Counted from the stretch's first letter, positions 1 to 8,726 are shown. The stretch: DNA of 64,000 nt from Streptomyces sp. Edi4 (GCF_040253615.1 NZ_JBEJGY010000004.1:3534001-3598000); one strand, 5' to 3'. A program made the numbers and translations. The notes: generated by a model from the sequence alone, not told the origin.

Positions 1-659
1 TGCGTGGCGTCACCTGAGCCGCCGTGACCGCCGTGGCCGCCGTGGCCGCCGTGACCACCCGGCACGGGCGCGATGAACTGCGTCGCCTCACCGCCGAAGG
101 CCCCGGCGCCGCCCGGCGCGTGGGCGATGTACTGCGTCGCCTCGGAATCCCCGGGCCCGGCGCCGCCCGGCGCATGAGCGATGTACTGCGTCGCCTCGGA
201 ATCCCCGGGCCCGGCTCCGCCCGGCGCATGAGCGATGTACTGCGTCGCCTCGGAATCCCCGGCCCCGGCTCCGCCCGGCGCATGAGCGATGTACTGCGTC
301 GCCTCGGAATCCCCCGGCCCCGCCGGGACCGGCGCGAGGTACTGGGTGGCGTCACCCGAACCGCCGTGACCACCCGGCACCGGCGCGATGAACCGCGTCG
401 CCTCCGCGTCGCGGCCACCGCTCTCGGGCGGCAGCGGCTGCCCGAAGGTGGCCGGCCCCCGAGGGGGCGCGGCGGGCGGCGGCGGCGAGGCCTGGCCCCG
501 GGGGCCCCAGGGCTGCCCCCACGACTGGGCTCCGGTCGGCGCGGGCAGCGGCTCCCCGGCGCGGGGGACGCTCTGGTCGGCGGGCAGCACGACACCCTCG
601 TGCACGGGCCGCACAGCCGGATGCTGCGGCTCGTCACCCTGTCGGCTCTGCTGCGTCAC
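1..659 (-). CDS. Repeat-rich ATQY(I/L) protein, 3' part outside window
   Basis: The C-terminal part lies beyond the left edge; at least 219 residues are present. GTG start at 659 with AGGAG five bases upstream. The N-terminus is Pro/Gly/Gln-rich, disordered-looking and lacks a signal peptide. From about residue 95 it carries a short motif EATQ(Y/F)I or DATQYL, which becomes four near-identical 18-residue units (DSEATQYIAHAPGG plus GAGPG). The repeated Thr within Pro-rich context could be a phosphorylation or FHA-type docking site, but this is inference. From memory, similar Streptomyces proteins continue into one membrane segment and an uncharacterised extracellular domain; that cannot be checked here. 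It lies 112 bases downstream of the HTH/TPR regulator on the same strand, so the two may be cotranscribed. Function unknown. Confidence 0.8.
   Translation of the reverse strand, partial: MTQQSRQGDEPQHPAVRPVHEGVVLPADQSVPRAGEPLPAPTGAQSWGQPWGPRGQASPPPPAAPPRGPATFGQPLPPESGGRDAEATRFIAPVPGGHGGSGDATQYLAPVPAGPGDSEATQYIAHAPGGAGAGDSEATQYIAHAPGGAGPGDSEATQYIAHAPGGAGPGDSEATQYIAHAPGGAGAFGGEATQFIAPVPGGHGGHGGHGGHGGSGDAT
124..339. repeat. 54-bp in-frame tandem repeat, four copies
   Basis: Four consecutive 54-base units begin at 124, 178, 232 and 286, recognisable by the shared core GCGATGTACTGCGTCGCCTC. They differ at only a few positions. The unit length is a multiple of three and encodes the 18-residue ATQYI repeat on the minus strand, so copy-number change would keep the reading frame. 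The near identity suggests recent expansion. Confidence 0.9.
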
Positions 660-771
660 CGGAACTCCTGTACGTGGACCTAGGAATCGTCGGTTCACGC
701 TACCGGGTCCCCCCACGCCCTTGCCAAGCCCTCCCACAACCCCCTGCTCAGGTGCCCTTGACGTCACGCGC

Positions 772-2154
772 TCAGGCTGCCTGCACCTCCAGGCGCTCCC
801 CGAACTCCCGCACCGCCGGTTCGTTGGCGTACGGCTCAAGCCGCTCCTGGAAGTCCTCCAGATAGTCGGCGCCCCGGTTGGAGCGCAGTGTGGACAGCAG
901 GTCCACCGCCCGGGTGCCCGTCGCGCACGCCTGCTCGACCTCGCGCTGCTGCACCTGCGCGGTGGCCAGCAGGATGAGCCCGATGGCGCGGCGCCGCGCG
1001 CGCGTCTCGGGGTGGCCGGCCAGCGACTCCCGCGCACACCGGGCCGCCGCGTCCGCCTGCCCCAAGTCCCGGTGGCAGTGGGCGAGTTCGTCGGCGAGGT
1101 AGGCGTGGTCGAAGTGCGCGATCCAGGGCGGGTCGTCGCCCGAGTCCGGGTCCGCCGATTCCAGCGCGGTGAGCGCGCGGCCCGCCACGGCCTGGCAGGT
1201 GCGCGCGTCGCCGAGCAGGGCGTGCCCGCGTGCCTCGGCAGCGTAGAACATCGCCTCGGCGCGCGGTGTGACCCGGCCGCGCGCTCCTTCCTGTGCGGCG
1301 CGCGCCAGTTGGGCGATCTCGCGCGGATTGCCGAGCTGGGCGGCCAGGTGGCTCATGGAGGCCGCGAGCACATAGCCGCCGTAACCCCGGTCGTCGGCGG
1401 CCTGGGCGAGCCGCAGCGCCTGAATGTAGTAGCGCTGGGCGAGGCCCGGCTGGCCGGTGTCGATGGCCATGTACCCCGCGAGTTCGGTGAGCCGGGCCAC
1501 CGCGGCGAACAACTGCCGCCCCACGGACTCCCGGTAGGACCCGGCGAGCAGCCCCGACACGACGCTGTTGAGGTAGTGGACGACGACCGGCCGCACATGC
1601 CCCGACCCGAACCGGTGGTCCAGGTCGACGAGCGCGGACGTCATCGCCTTGACCGCCTCGACGTCGGCCCCGCCGACCCGCTGCCCCGCGCTGCGCGCGA
1701 CCTGGCTGTCGGTGCCGGTGATCAGCCAGTCGCGGCTCGGCTCGACGAGCGCCGAGGCCGCCACGGTGGAGCCGGACAGGAAGTCGCGGCGCCCCACGTC
1801 GCTGCGCCACAACTCGCAGACCTGCTCGATCGCGCCGAGCACGGTGGGCGAGAACTGGAGCCCCACCCCCGACGCGAGGTTCTTGCCGTTGGCCATCCCG
1901 ATCTCGTCGATCGTGACCGTACGGCCCAGTTTGCGGCCGAGCGCTTCCGCGATGATGCCGGGCGCCCTCCCCCTGGGCTGCTGTCCGCGCAACCACCGTG
2001 CCACGGACGTCTTGTCGTAGCGGAGGTCGAGACCGCGTTCCGCGCCGACCATGTTCACCCTGCGGGCGAGACCGGCGTTGGAGCATCCGGCTTCCTGAAT
2101 GAGCGTCTGGAGTCGCTCGTTGGGCTGGCGGGCGACGAGAGGCCTGGCTGCCAT
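772..2154 (-). CDS. HTH (XRE-like) transcriptional regulator with TPR-like repeats
   Basis: 460 residues; ATG at 2154 with AGGGG five bases upstream. Residues 1-85 hold a helix-turn-helix region (SNAGLARRVN, then DKTSVARWLRG). The remainder is a long all-helical array with TPR-like character, for example the stretches around YRESVGRQLFAAVARLTELA, GLAQRYYIQALRLAQAA and LAHCHRDLGQADAAARC. This architecture is that of the large Streptomyces regulator family that includes NsdA-like developmental and antibiotic regulators, where the TPR part is thought to sense a peptide or protein partner. No enzyme domain is visible. It is transcribed away from the prim-pol gene and upstream of the ATQYI-repeat protein. 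The family is confident; the targets are unknown. Confidence 0.85.
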   Translation of the reverse strand: MAARPLVARQPNERLQTLIQEAGCSNAGLARRVNMVGAERGLDLRYDKTSVARWLRGQQPRGRAPGIIAEALGRKLGRTVTIDEIGMANGKNLASGVGLQFSPTVLGAIEQVCELWRSDVGRRDFLSGSTVAASALVEPSRDWLITGTDSQVARSAGQRVGGADVEAVKAMTSALVDLDHRFGSGHVRPVVVHYLNSVVSGLLAGSYRESVGRQLFAAVARLTELAGYMAIDTGQPGLAQRYYIQALRLAQAADDRGYGGYVLAASMSHLAAQLGNPREIAQLARAAQEGARGRVTPRAEAMFYAAEARGHALLGDARTCQAVAGRALTALESADPDSGDDPPWIAHFDHAYLADELAHCHRDLGQADAAARCARESLAGHPETRARRRAIGLILLATAQVQQREVEQACATGTRAVDLLSTLRSNRGADYLEDFQERLEPYANEPAVREFGERLEVQAA

Positions 2155-2413
2155 GTGAACCCCCTGGTGCGGCTGTGATCAGCACCCTGATCTTTGCCCT
2201 GCGAATATGCAGAGAAACGAGGGGAATCCGGAATATGGCGTCATTGCCACCATTCCCGGTTGCTTCCCCCGCATATGGCTACCCTGCCACCGATGCGGAG
2301 CCGCACGCGCGCCCCCGCCCATGCACCCATGCGCCCCGTATGCGGGAGCGACACCGCTGATCCCACGGTCGCCACGCCCGTAACCCGCGGTGGTGGCCAC
2401 AGTTGAGTGCGTC

Positions 2414-3121
2414 GTGGAAGAAACCAGCACAGGCACGGGTACGGGAACGGGAACGGGTACGGACACGGAATCCGCGCGGATCCCCCAACAGCGCGGCGAA
2501 CAGCTCCTGGACAGCGCTGTACGGTACGCGGAGGAGCGGCACTGGGACGTCTTCCCCGGCACCTTCCTGGAGGCCGACCAAGGGGTCGAGCGCTGCTCCT
2601 GCGGTGACACGGCGTGCCCGAAGCCGGGTGCGCACCCCGCGCGGCCCGACTGGGCGACACAGGCCACCGGCAGCGCGGTCGCCGCCCGCCGCATGTGGTC
2701 CAAGCACCCCAAGGCCTCCATCCTGCTTCCCACCGGGCGCACCTTCGACGCCATCGACGTGTCCGAGTCGGCCGGGTTCCTCGCCCTGGCCCGCATGGAG
2801 CGGATGGAGCTCACGCTCGGCCCGGTCACCCGCACGCCCGAGCGCCGGATGCTGTTCTTCGTGCTGCCGGGCGCGGGCGCCAAAGTGCCGGATCTCGTAC
2901 GGAGGCTGGGGTGGTCGCCCGCCTCTGTCGACCTGGTCACCCGGGGCGAGGGCGACTACGTGGCGGCGCCGCCGACCCGGGTCGCAGGATCGGGCGCGGT
3001 GCAGTGGGCGTGCCGCCCCACCCCCGCCAACCGCTGGCTGCTGGACGCGGAGGAGCTGATCAGCCCGCTCGCCTACGCCTGCGGACGCGAGGCCGCCGAC
3101 GCCAGGGACCGTCGGCCCTAG
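2414..3121 (+). CDS. Prim-pol domain protein (bifunctional DNA primase/polymerase N-terminal type)
   Basis: 235 residues from GTG at 2414. An in-frame GTG at 2390 is possible; neither has a clear Shine-Dalgarno, and 2414 is preferred because I recall family members beginning (M/V)EET. A Thr-Gly hexanucleotide tract near the start (TGTGTGTGTDT) is specific to this copy. Conserved family features are a Cys pair in CSCGDTACPKPGAHPA, the WATQATG segment and ILLPTGRTFDAIDV, where the Asp residues would be metal ligands in prim-pol folds. The protein has only this one domain and no helicase, as in the widespread stand-alone Streptomyces paralogues annotated as bifunctional DNA primase/polymerase. 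Its cellular role is not established. Confidence 0.8.
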   Translation: MEETSTGTGTGTGTGTDTESARIPQQRGEQLLDSAVRYAEERHWDVFPGTFLEADQGVERCSCGDTACPKPGAHPARPDWATQATGSAVAARRMWSKHPKASILLPTGRTFDAIDVSESAGFLALARMERMELTLGPVTRTPERRMLFFVLPGAGAKVPDLVRRLGWSPASVDLVTRGEGDYVAAPPTRVAGSGAVQWACRPTPANRWLLDAEELISPLAYACGREAADARDRRP

Positions 3122-3236
3122 GGCGTGAAAAACTCTTCAAAGTCCCGTCCGGCCGACGGGGACACTCCCTAGGGCGGACGGCGCCCCGGCTCCTATGGTG
3201 GGGAAGACACCATCACGGGGACGAAGGGGCATCACC

Positions 3237-4061
3237 ATGCCGGACCAGTCGGAAGCGGGAACGGCGGACACGGCGGGCGGAGCGCGGACGGCGCCGCCCG
3301 CCGTCCGCGTTCAGGGGCTGTGGAAGAGATTCGGGGAGCAGGTCGCGGTCGCGGGCGTCGATCTGGAGCTGCCCGCCGGCAGGTTCATCGGTCTGGTCGG
3401 GCCGAACGGAGCGGGCAAGACCACCACGCTGTCCATGGTGACCGGGCTGCTCAGGCCCGACCAGGGCAAGGTCGAGGTCGTCGGGCACGACGTGTGGCGC
3501 GACCCGGTCGCGGTCAAGTCCCGTATCGGCGTACTGCCGGAGGGCCTGCGCCTGTTCGAGCGGCTTTCTGGGCGTGAACTGCTCGGCTACTGCGGCCGGT
3601 TGCGCGGACTGCCCGGCGCCGAGGTCGACAAGCGGGCCGCCCAGCTCCTCGACATCCTCGACCTCGCGGGCTCCCAGCACAAACTGGTCGTCGACTACTC
3701 GACCGGCATGCGCAAGAAGATCGGGCTGGCCGCAGCCCTGCTGCACAACCCCGAAGTCCTCTTCCTCGACGAGCCGTTCGAGGGCGTGGACCCGGTGTCC
3801 GCGCAGACCATCCGCGGCGTCCTTGAGCGCTACACCGGCTCCGGCGCCACCGTCGTCTTCTCCAGCCACGTCATGGAGCTCGTCGAGTCGCTGTGCGACT
3901 GGGTCGCGGTGATGGCGGCGGGCCGCATCCGCGCCCAGGGCACCCTGGCCGAGGTGCGCGGGGACGCCTCCTCGTTGCAGAGCGCGTTCCTCGAACTCGT
4001 CGGCGCGCGCGGCCGCGACGCGGGCGCCTCCCTCGACTGGCTCGGCGGTGGCAGCCGATGA
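3237..4061 (+). CDS. ABC transporter ATP-binding protein
   Basis: 274 residues; ATG at 3237 is preferred over the upstream in-frame start because AAGGGG lies seven bases before it. All ABC ATPase motifs are present: Walker A GPNGAGKTT, Q-loop region, signature YSTGMRKKIGLAAAL, Walker B VLFLDEPFEGVDP and switch His in VVFSSHVMELVE. The unusual signature (STGM in place of LSGGQ) is typical of drug/lipid-type exporters with separate permeases. It overlaps the following permease gene by four bases (ATGA), so the pair forms one transporter, with the ATPase at the inner membrane face energising it. Substrate unknown. Confidence 0.93.
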   Translation: MPDQSEAGTADTAGGARTAPPAVRVQGLWKRFGEQVAVAGVDLELPAGRFIGLVGPNGAGKTTTLSMVTGLLRPDQGKVEVVGHDVWRDPVAVKSRIGVLPEGLRLFERLSGRELLGYCGRLRGLPGAEVDKRAAQLLDILDLAGSQHKLVVDYSTGMRKKIGLAAALLHNPEVLFLDEPFEGVDPVSAQTIRGVLERYTGSGATVVFSSHVMELVESLCDWVAVMAAGRIRAQGTLAEVRGDASSLQSAFLELVGARGRDAGASLDWLGGGSR

Positions 4062-5650
4062 ACGCCTCCGCCCTGACCCCGGTCGTCGTCCGGCTCAAAC
4101 TGTCGCTCCTGAAGAACGGGCTGCGCCAGTCCGGCGGCCGCCGAGCCGCCTTCATCACCTCCGCCGTCCTCGCGCTGCTCTTCGCGGCGCTCCAGCTGCT
4201 CGGCCTTGTCATGCTGCGCGGCAACCCCAACGCCGCCACCCTCGCGGTGCTCGCCGTGGCCCTGGTCGCGGTGGGCTGGGCGGTCGTGCCGCTGTTCTTC
4301 CCGAGCGGCGACGAGACGCTTGATCCGACCCGGCTCGTCATGCTGCCCCTGCGGCCGCGTCCGCTCGTCGGCGCGCTGCTCGTGGCCTCCCTGGTCGGGA
4401 TCGGGCCGCTGTTCACGCTCTGCCTGGTACTCGGCTCGGTGCTCGCGGTCGCGCACGGGGCGGGCGCGGTCCTGGTCGCGGTGCTCGCCGTGCCGCTGGC
4501 GCTGCTGGTGTGCGTCGCGCTCGCCCGGGCCGTGGCCGCCGCCAACACCCGGCTGCTGACCTCCCGCAAGGGGCGTGACCTGGCGGTCCTGAGCGGCCTG
4601 ATCGTCGCGGTCGGCATGCAGTTCGTGAACTTCGGCATGCGGCGGCTCGGGGACTCCGGCGGTCTGTCCGCGCTCCAGCCGGCCGGCGACGTGGTGCGCT
4701 GGCTGCCGCCGGCCTCGGCGATCGGCGCGGTGGACGCGGCGAGCGAGGGGGCGTACGGGCGCGCCGCCGCCCAACTCCTCATCGCACTGGCCGCGTTGGG
4801 GCTGCTCCTGTACGCCTGGCAGCGCTCGCTCGTGAAGCTGATGACCACGCCGGACGGATCGACGCTCGCCGCGGCCGACGCCTCCCGCGACAAGTCCGGG
4901 CGCCGGGGGCTCGGCTCGCTGCTGCCCGAGGGCCGCACCGGCACCGTCATGCTGCGTACGCTGCGGTACGCCTGGCGGGACCCCAAGACCAAGGCCGCGT
5001 GGATCACCTCGCTCGCGATCGGCCTGATCGTGCCGGTCTTCAACGCCTTGCAGGGCGTCGGCACGGTCTACCTCGCGTGCTTCGCGACCGGCATGCTCGG
5101 CATGCAGATGTACAACCAGTTCGGGCAGGACACCTCGGCGTTCTGGATGGTGCTCCTGACCATCACCTCGGCCCGGGACGCCTATCTGGAGCTGCGGGCG
5201 CGGGCGTTGGCGCTGCTGCTCGTGACGCTTCCGTACACGGTGCTCGTGGCCTCGGTGACGGCCGGGATGCTCGGCGCGTGGGAGGCGCTGCCTGAGGTCG
5301 TCGGGCTCGCGCTCTCCCTGCTCGGCGCGATGCTGGCGACGGGTGCGGTGGCGTCGGCGACGCTGGCGTACTCCATCCCGCAGGACAGCCGCAGGAACGT
5401 CGCGCCGGGGCAGGGGGGAATCGCGTTCCTGTCGATGCTCGGCGGAGTGGTGGTGGGGACGTTGCTGTGCGCACCGATGATTCTGCTCGCGATCTGGCTG
5501 CATACGGCGGGGCAGCACGGGGCATTGTGGCTGCTGTTGCCGCTGGGGGCGGAGTACGGGGGGCTGGTGTGCTGGGTGGGGTTGCGGGTGGCCGCGCCGC
5601 GGATGGCTGGGCGGTTGCCGGAGATTCTGGCGGCCGTCAGCACGGGCTGA
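4058..5650 (+). CDS. ABC transporter permease (large multi-spanning)
   Basis: 530 residues; ATG at 4058 overlaps the ATPase stop (ATGA), indicating translational coupling. The sequence alternates hydrophobic segments (for example ITSAVLALLFAALQLLGLVM and AVLVAVLAVPLALLVCVALA) with short basic loops; about ten to twelve membrane helices are likely, in two halves separated by a hydrophilic stretch around residues 265-310. It has no periplasmic binding domain or MacB/FtsX core. This matches the two-component Streptomyces exporters with one ATPase and one long permease. Substrate cannot be inferred from sequence or neighbours. Confidence 0.9.
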   Translation: MNASALTPVVVRLKLSLLKNGLRQSGGRRAAFITSAVLALLFAALQLLGLVMLRGNPNAATLAVLAVALVAVGWAVVPLFFPSGDETLDPTRLVMLPLRPRPLVGALLVASLVGIGPLFTLCLVLGSVLAVAHGAGAVLVAVLAVPLALLVCVALARAVAAANTRLLTSRKGRDLAVLSGLIVAVGMQFVNFGMRRLGDSGGLSALQPAGDVVRWLPPASAIGAVDAASEGAYGRAAAQLLIALAALGLLLYAWQRSLVKLMTTPDGSTLAAADASRDKSGRRGLGSLLPEGRTGTVMLRTLRYAWRDPKTKAAWITSLAIGLIVPVFNALQGVGTVYLACFATGMLGMQMYNQFGQDTSAFWMVLLTITSARDAYLELRARALALLLVTLPYTVLVASVTAGMLGAWEALPEVVGLALSLLGAMLATGAVASATLAYSIPQDSRRNVAPGQGGIAFLSMLGGVVVGTLLCAPMILLAIWLHTAGQHGALWLLLPLGAEYGGLVCWVGLRVAAPRMAGRLPEILAAVSTG

Positions 5651-6335
5651 CATCCCAGAGGTGCCCGGCCCCTCCAACCCGGCCAGGGGCTCCGCCCCCA
5701 ACACCCCCGGCCCGCAGCCAGGGCCCCTGGGGCTCCGCCCCGGACCCCGTTCGGCCTGAACGGCCTCGTCCTCAATCGCCGGACGGGCTGAGGTATGCCC
5801 ATGCGGGCCAGCACCAACCCCGCCCAGGGGCGCGGGGAACTGCGCGCCCAGCCACGCACGGCCCGCAGCCAGGGTCCCTGGGGCTCCGCCCCAGGTCGCG
5901 CGGTTGCCCACCCGCCCGCCCGTACACCGGGTGAAGAGGCGCGCCCCCTGGGGCTTCGCCCCAGACCCCGTTCGCGCCTAAAGGGCGCTCGTCCTCAAAC
6001 GCCGGACGGGCTGAGGGTGCCGGTGCGGGCCAGCACCAGCCCTGCCAGGGGGCGCGGGGAACTGCGCGAGAAGCGACCACGACCCGCAGCCGGGGCCCTA
6101 GGGCTCCGCCCCAGGGACGTCCTCAAGCGCCGGACCGGCTGAGGTGGCCGGGGCGGGCCAGCGCCTAGTGGTTGGGGGCGCGGGGAACTGCGCGAGGAGC
6201 GGCCACGGCCCGCGCTGTGAAAGCCGGACCCCGACGGACTACGGGGCCAACGGGGTCATGCCGGCCAGCACCGGGGCGCGGGGAACTGCGCGAGGAGGGG
6301 TCACGGCCCGCGCCGTGCAAGCCGAAGCCGGCGGG
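5651..6335. repeat. Gene-free block of REP-like intergenic repeats
   Basis: No gene is supported in this 685-base gap. It is a mosaic of short GC-rich elements: the 20-mer GGGGCGCGGGGAACTGCGCG at 5827, 6049, 6175 and 6273; a second element with core CGCCGGACGGGCTGAGG near 5775, 6000 and (degenerate) 6128; and small palindromes of the type GGGGCTCCGCCCC. The same elements recur at 9.5-9.8 kb and, inverted, at 62.65-63.0 kb. They are palindromic and extragenic, like bacterial REP sequences. Short ORFs here are artefacts of the repeats. Confidence 0.85.
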
Positions 6336-7196
6336 CTACGGGGCCAGCGTGGTCAGGAAGGGCTCCAGTGCCTCGCGCCAGCCGGCGGGCTGGTCGTAGT
6401 GGACCAGGTGCCCCGCATCCGCCACCTCCGCGTACCGCCCACGCGGCAGCACCCGGACCATCTCCTGGGACTCCGCGCGGCCCAGCTCCCCGTCCAGGCC
6501 CCGGACGACGAGCGCTGGGCACTCGACCTGGGCCAGTTCCTCCCAGTGCGCGTCGTGCACCCACGTCTCCCGGGACGTCAGCATCTGGCGGCGCGAGAAG
6601 ACCGGGCGCCAGCCATCCGCCCGCTCGGCCATCACCTCCGCGAAGAACTCGCCCCGCGCGGGGCTCGGCCGCTCCACCCACGGGTCGTCCTCGCCGAACC
6701 ACTTGCGTACGTCGGCCAGCGTCGCGAACGGAACCGGCCACGACGCGAACCAGTCCTCCCACTCCCGCTGCGACGCCGCGCCCAGCGCGGACGCCCGCAT
6801 GTCGCAGATGACCAGGGCGCGGACCAGATCGGGCCGCTTGGCGGCGAGCTGCCAGGCGGTGAGCGCGCCCATGGAATGGCCGATGAGCGTCACCGGCGCC
6901 AGGCCCAGCTGTTCGACGGCGGCCTCCGCGTCGGCCACGTAGACCTCCCGCGTGAACGGCCCGTCCGCCGGCTTGTCGCTGCGGCCGTGGCCCCGCTGGT
7001 CGAGGGCGACCGCGCGGTGCCGTTCGGCGAGCCAGCGGGCCGTGGACGCCCAGTGCGAGGCGCGGCCCATCAGGCCGTGCAGGAGCAGGACCCCGGGCGC
7101 GCCGTCCGCCTCCGCGCGGCCCTTGGGCGCTTCCGCGAACTCCCAGGCCGCGAGGCGGACCCCTCCGGCCCCCGTCACATCGATGCGCCGCACCAT
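6336..7196 (-). CDS. Alpha/beta hydrolase
   Basis: 286 residues; ATG at 7196 is preferred to an upstream in-frame GTG at 7208 because the AGGGGG ribosome site touches that GTG. The fold markers are clear: oxyanion-hole region LLHGLMGRASHW, the DQRGHGRSDKP strand-loop and the nucleophile elbow GHSMGA with Ser in the G-x-S-x-G position. A late catalytic His sits in DAGHLVHYDQPAGW. No signal peptide, so probably cytosolic. It could be an esterase, lactonase or C-C hydrolase; neighbours do not define a pathway. It is followed downstream by repeats and preceded by a 625-base gap. Confidence 0.9.
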   Translation of the reverse strand: MVRRIDVTGAGGVRLAAWEFAEAPKGRAEADGAPGVLLLHGLMGRASHWASTARWLAERHRAVALDQRGHGRSDKPADGPFTREVYVADAEAAVEQLGLAPVTLIGHSMGALTAWQLAAKRPDLVRALVICDMRASALGAASQREWEDWFASWPVPFATLADVRKWFGEDDPWVERPSPARGEFFAEVMAERADGWRPVFSRRQMLTSRETWVHDAHWEELAQVECPALVVRGLDGELGRAESQEMVRVLPRGRYAEVADAGHLVHYDQPAGWREALEPFLTTLAP

Positions 7197-7821
7197 GTGC
7201 CCTGGCACCCCCTTCAGCCCCCGACGGCTCCCACTGCGTGGTCAGTTGACGGCAGAGTATCGAACCCCTATTCGAAAACTCACGTGTCTCCGGCAACACC
7301 GCTCGTTCGAGTGACCACGCTCAAGGATTGACGTCTCACGCCGAGGGGAGATCTTCTGCGGGAGGCGGGCCGCTCGGGGAAGACGGTCCGCGGGGGTCGA
7401 CCCTGGGAGCTCGGGGCTCCGGGTCGACACCGGGGAGGACAGGCCCCGGCGCCGGAAGGCGCCGGGGCCCTCGTTCTCTCCGGGTGAGCCGGCGGGCCGC
7501 GGCGTCCGGGCACGCCGGGGCGCCGACGGTGGTGCGAGTGGTACGCGTCGTGCGAGTGGCACACGTGGTGCGCGTAGTCCGACGCGTGGTCCGAAAGGCG
7601 TCATGCCTTGCCGCCCCTCCCCTGCCGCGCACTCGTGCGTTCACCCGTGCGCTCGCCCGTACGGTCATATGCCTCGAGCCACAGCCTCGCACGCGATCCG
7701 CCCGGCCGCTGCCATTCCGGCCGGAAACCGGCCTTTCCCGCAAGCTTCCGCCTCCTTCACCCGCAGGCGTCAACTCCCGCGTGGGTAAAGGCTGGTGATC
7801 CCGCTCCCGCCAACCGTTCGC
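7197..7821. other. Gene-poor 625-base interval between hydrolase and dmdR1
   Basis: No ORF here has convincing coding character; candidates on the minus strand (for example 7336-7773) are extremely Arg/Thr- or Pro/Arg-rich. Two features stand out. One is a perfect 12-bp inverted repeat at 7442-7469 with a four-base loop. The other is a run of degenerate 9-base units of the form GTGGTGCGA between about 7530 and 7590. The hairpin could terminate minus-strand transcription coming from dmdR1. Confidence 0.5.
7442..7469. terminator. Perfect 12-bp stem hairpin
   Basis: Arms GGCCCCGGCGCC (7442-7453) and GGCGCCGGGGCC (7458-7469) are perfectly complementary with a four-base loop. There is no T-run on either side, so this would be a GC-rich terminator or a processing structure in the 3' region of the dmdR1 transcript. 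Confidence 0.5.
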
Positions 7822-8514
7822 TCAGCGCTTCGCCACGAAGACGTGCGAGGCCACGTCGGCCGCGAGCTCGGCGGCCTCGCCGCTGCTGCCCACCAGGACC
7901 CCGCCCGGCGACTGCGTCACGCTCACCACGGAGCCGGGCTGCACGCCCGCCCGTCGCAGCGTGTACATCAGCTGCGCGTCCGTCTGGATCGGCTCGCCGA
8001 TCCGGCGCACCACCACCGTCTTGCCCTCCGGGCCCGGGTCGAGCTCTCCCAGGCTGATGATGCCGTCCTCCAGGAAGGCGTCCGCCTCGGCCTTCTCGCC
8101 CAGCTCCTCAAGGCCCGGGATCGGGTTGCCGTACGGAGACTCGGTCGGGTGGCGCAGCAGCTCCAGCACGCGGCGCTCCACCGCCTCGCTCATGACGTGC
8201 TCCCAGCGGCAGGCCTCCGCGTGCACCTGCTCCCACTCCAGGCCGATCACGTCGACCAGCAGGCATTCGGCGAGCCGGTGCTTGCGCATCACGCGCGTCG
8301 CCAGGCGGCGCCCCTCGTCGGTCAGCTCCAGGTGGCGGTCCCCTGCCACCTGCACCAGGCCGTCGCGCTCCATGCGCGCCACCGTCTGGCTCACCGTCGG
8401 GCCGCTCTGGTCGAGCCGCTCGGCGATGCGGGCGCGCATGGGGACCACACCCTCCTCCTCAAGTTCGAGGATGGTGCGGAGATACATCTCCGTGGTGTCG
8501 ATCAGTCCGGACAT
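7822..8514 (-). CDS. dmdR1: DmdR1-type iron-dependent repressor (DtxR family)
   Basis: 230 residues, the size reported for Streptomyces DmdR1; ATG at 8514 with GAGGGG five bases upstream. It has an N-terminal winged helix (residues 1-73), a dimerisation and metal domain (74-140) and a C-terminal SH3-like domain. Metal ligands known from DtxR all fall at the expected positions: Met10, Cys102, Glu105 and His106 for the primary site; His79, Glu83 and His98 for the ancillary site. It should repress siderophore and iron-uptake genes when loaded with Fe2+. No iron-box-like palindrome is obvious within the window, so its targets lie elsewhere. It is divergent from the SIS-domain gene. Confidence 0.93.
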   Translation of the reverse strand: MSGLIDTTEMYLRTILELEEEGVVPMRARIAERLDQSGPTVSQTVARMERDGLVQVAGDRHLELTDEGRRLATRVMRKHRLAECLLVDVIGLEWEQVHAEACRWEHVMSEAVERRVLELLRHPTESPYGNPIPGLEELGEKAEADAFLEDGIISLGELDPGPEGKTVVVRRIGEPIQTDAQLMYTLRRAGVQPGSVVSVTQSPGGVLVGSSGEAAELAADVASHVFVAKR

Positions 8515-8625
8515 ACGTGCCCCTCGATGCTGTGACATAAAAACGTCGTGCCGCTGGCCCTGGGTCCAATTCTGACGCATCGGACTGACAACCGTGCCCC
8601 GGCGAGCGTTCGCCGTCCCGACGGC

Positions 8626-8655
8626 TTGACCGGTCGCGCGTGGACACCGTATTGA
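8626..8655 (+). promoter_or_regulatory. Putative promoter of the SIS-domain gene
   Basis: TTGACC (8626-8631) and TATTGA (8650-8655) are separated by 18 bases, giving a housekeeping-type promoter with a leader of about 65 bases before the ATG at 8727. Confidence 0.45.
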
Positions 8656-8726
8656 CAGGGGAAAGGTACAGACCGCACCGTGATCGGCGCACGGTCGTTC
8701 CCCCACCCCGGAAAGGGTCCTCGGCG

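Noticed and set aside
124..339. CRISPR-like direct repeats
   Set aside because: Units are contiguous without spacers and are in frame with a coding sequence.
388..2178. Long plus-strand ORF of nearly 600 codons
   Set aside because: It runs antisense to the HTH/TPR regulator and the ATQYI protein and has no domain or normal composition.
3830..5911. Minus-strand ORF of about 690 codons rich in His/Gln/Arg
   Set aside because: Shadow of the ABC permease gene on the other strand; composition is typical of antisense high-GC frames.
7280..7564. Small minus-strand ORF starting MCHSHDAYHSHH
   Set aside because: Degenerate 9-base repeat explains the His/Ser pattern; no usable ribosome site and poor codon bias.
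8515..8726. Iron-box operator for DmdR1 self-regulation
   Set aside because: No palindrome resembling the TTAGGTTAGG-type iron box is visible in the dmdR1-SIS intergenic region.
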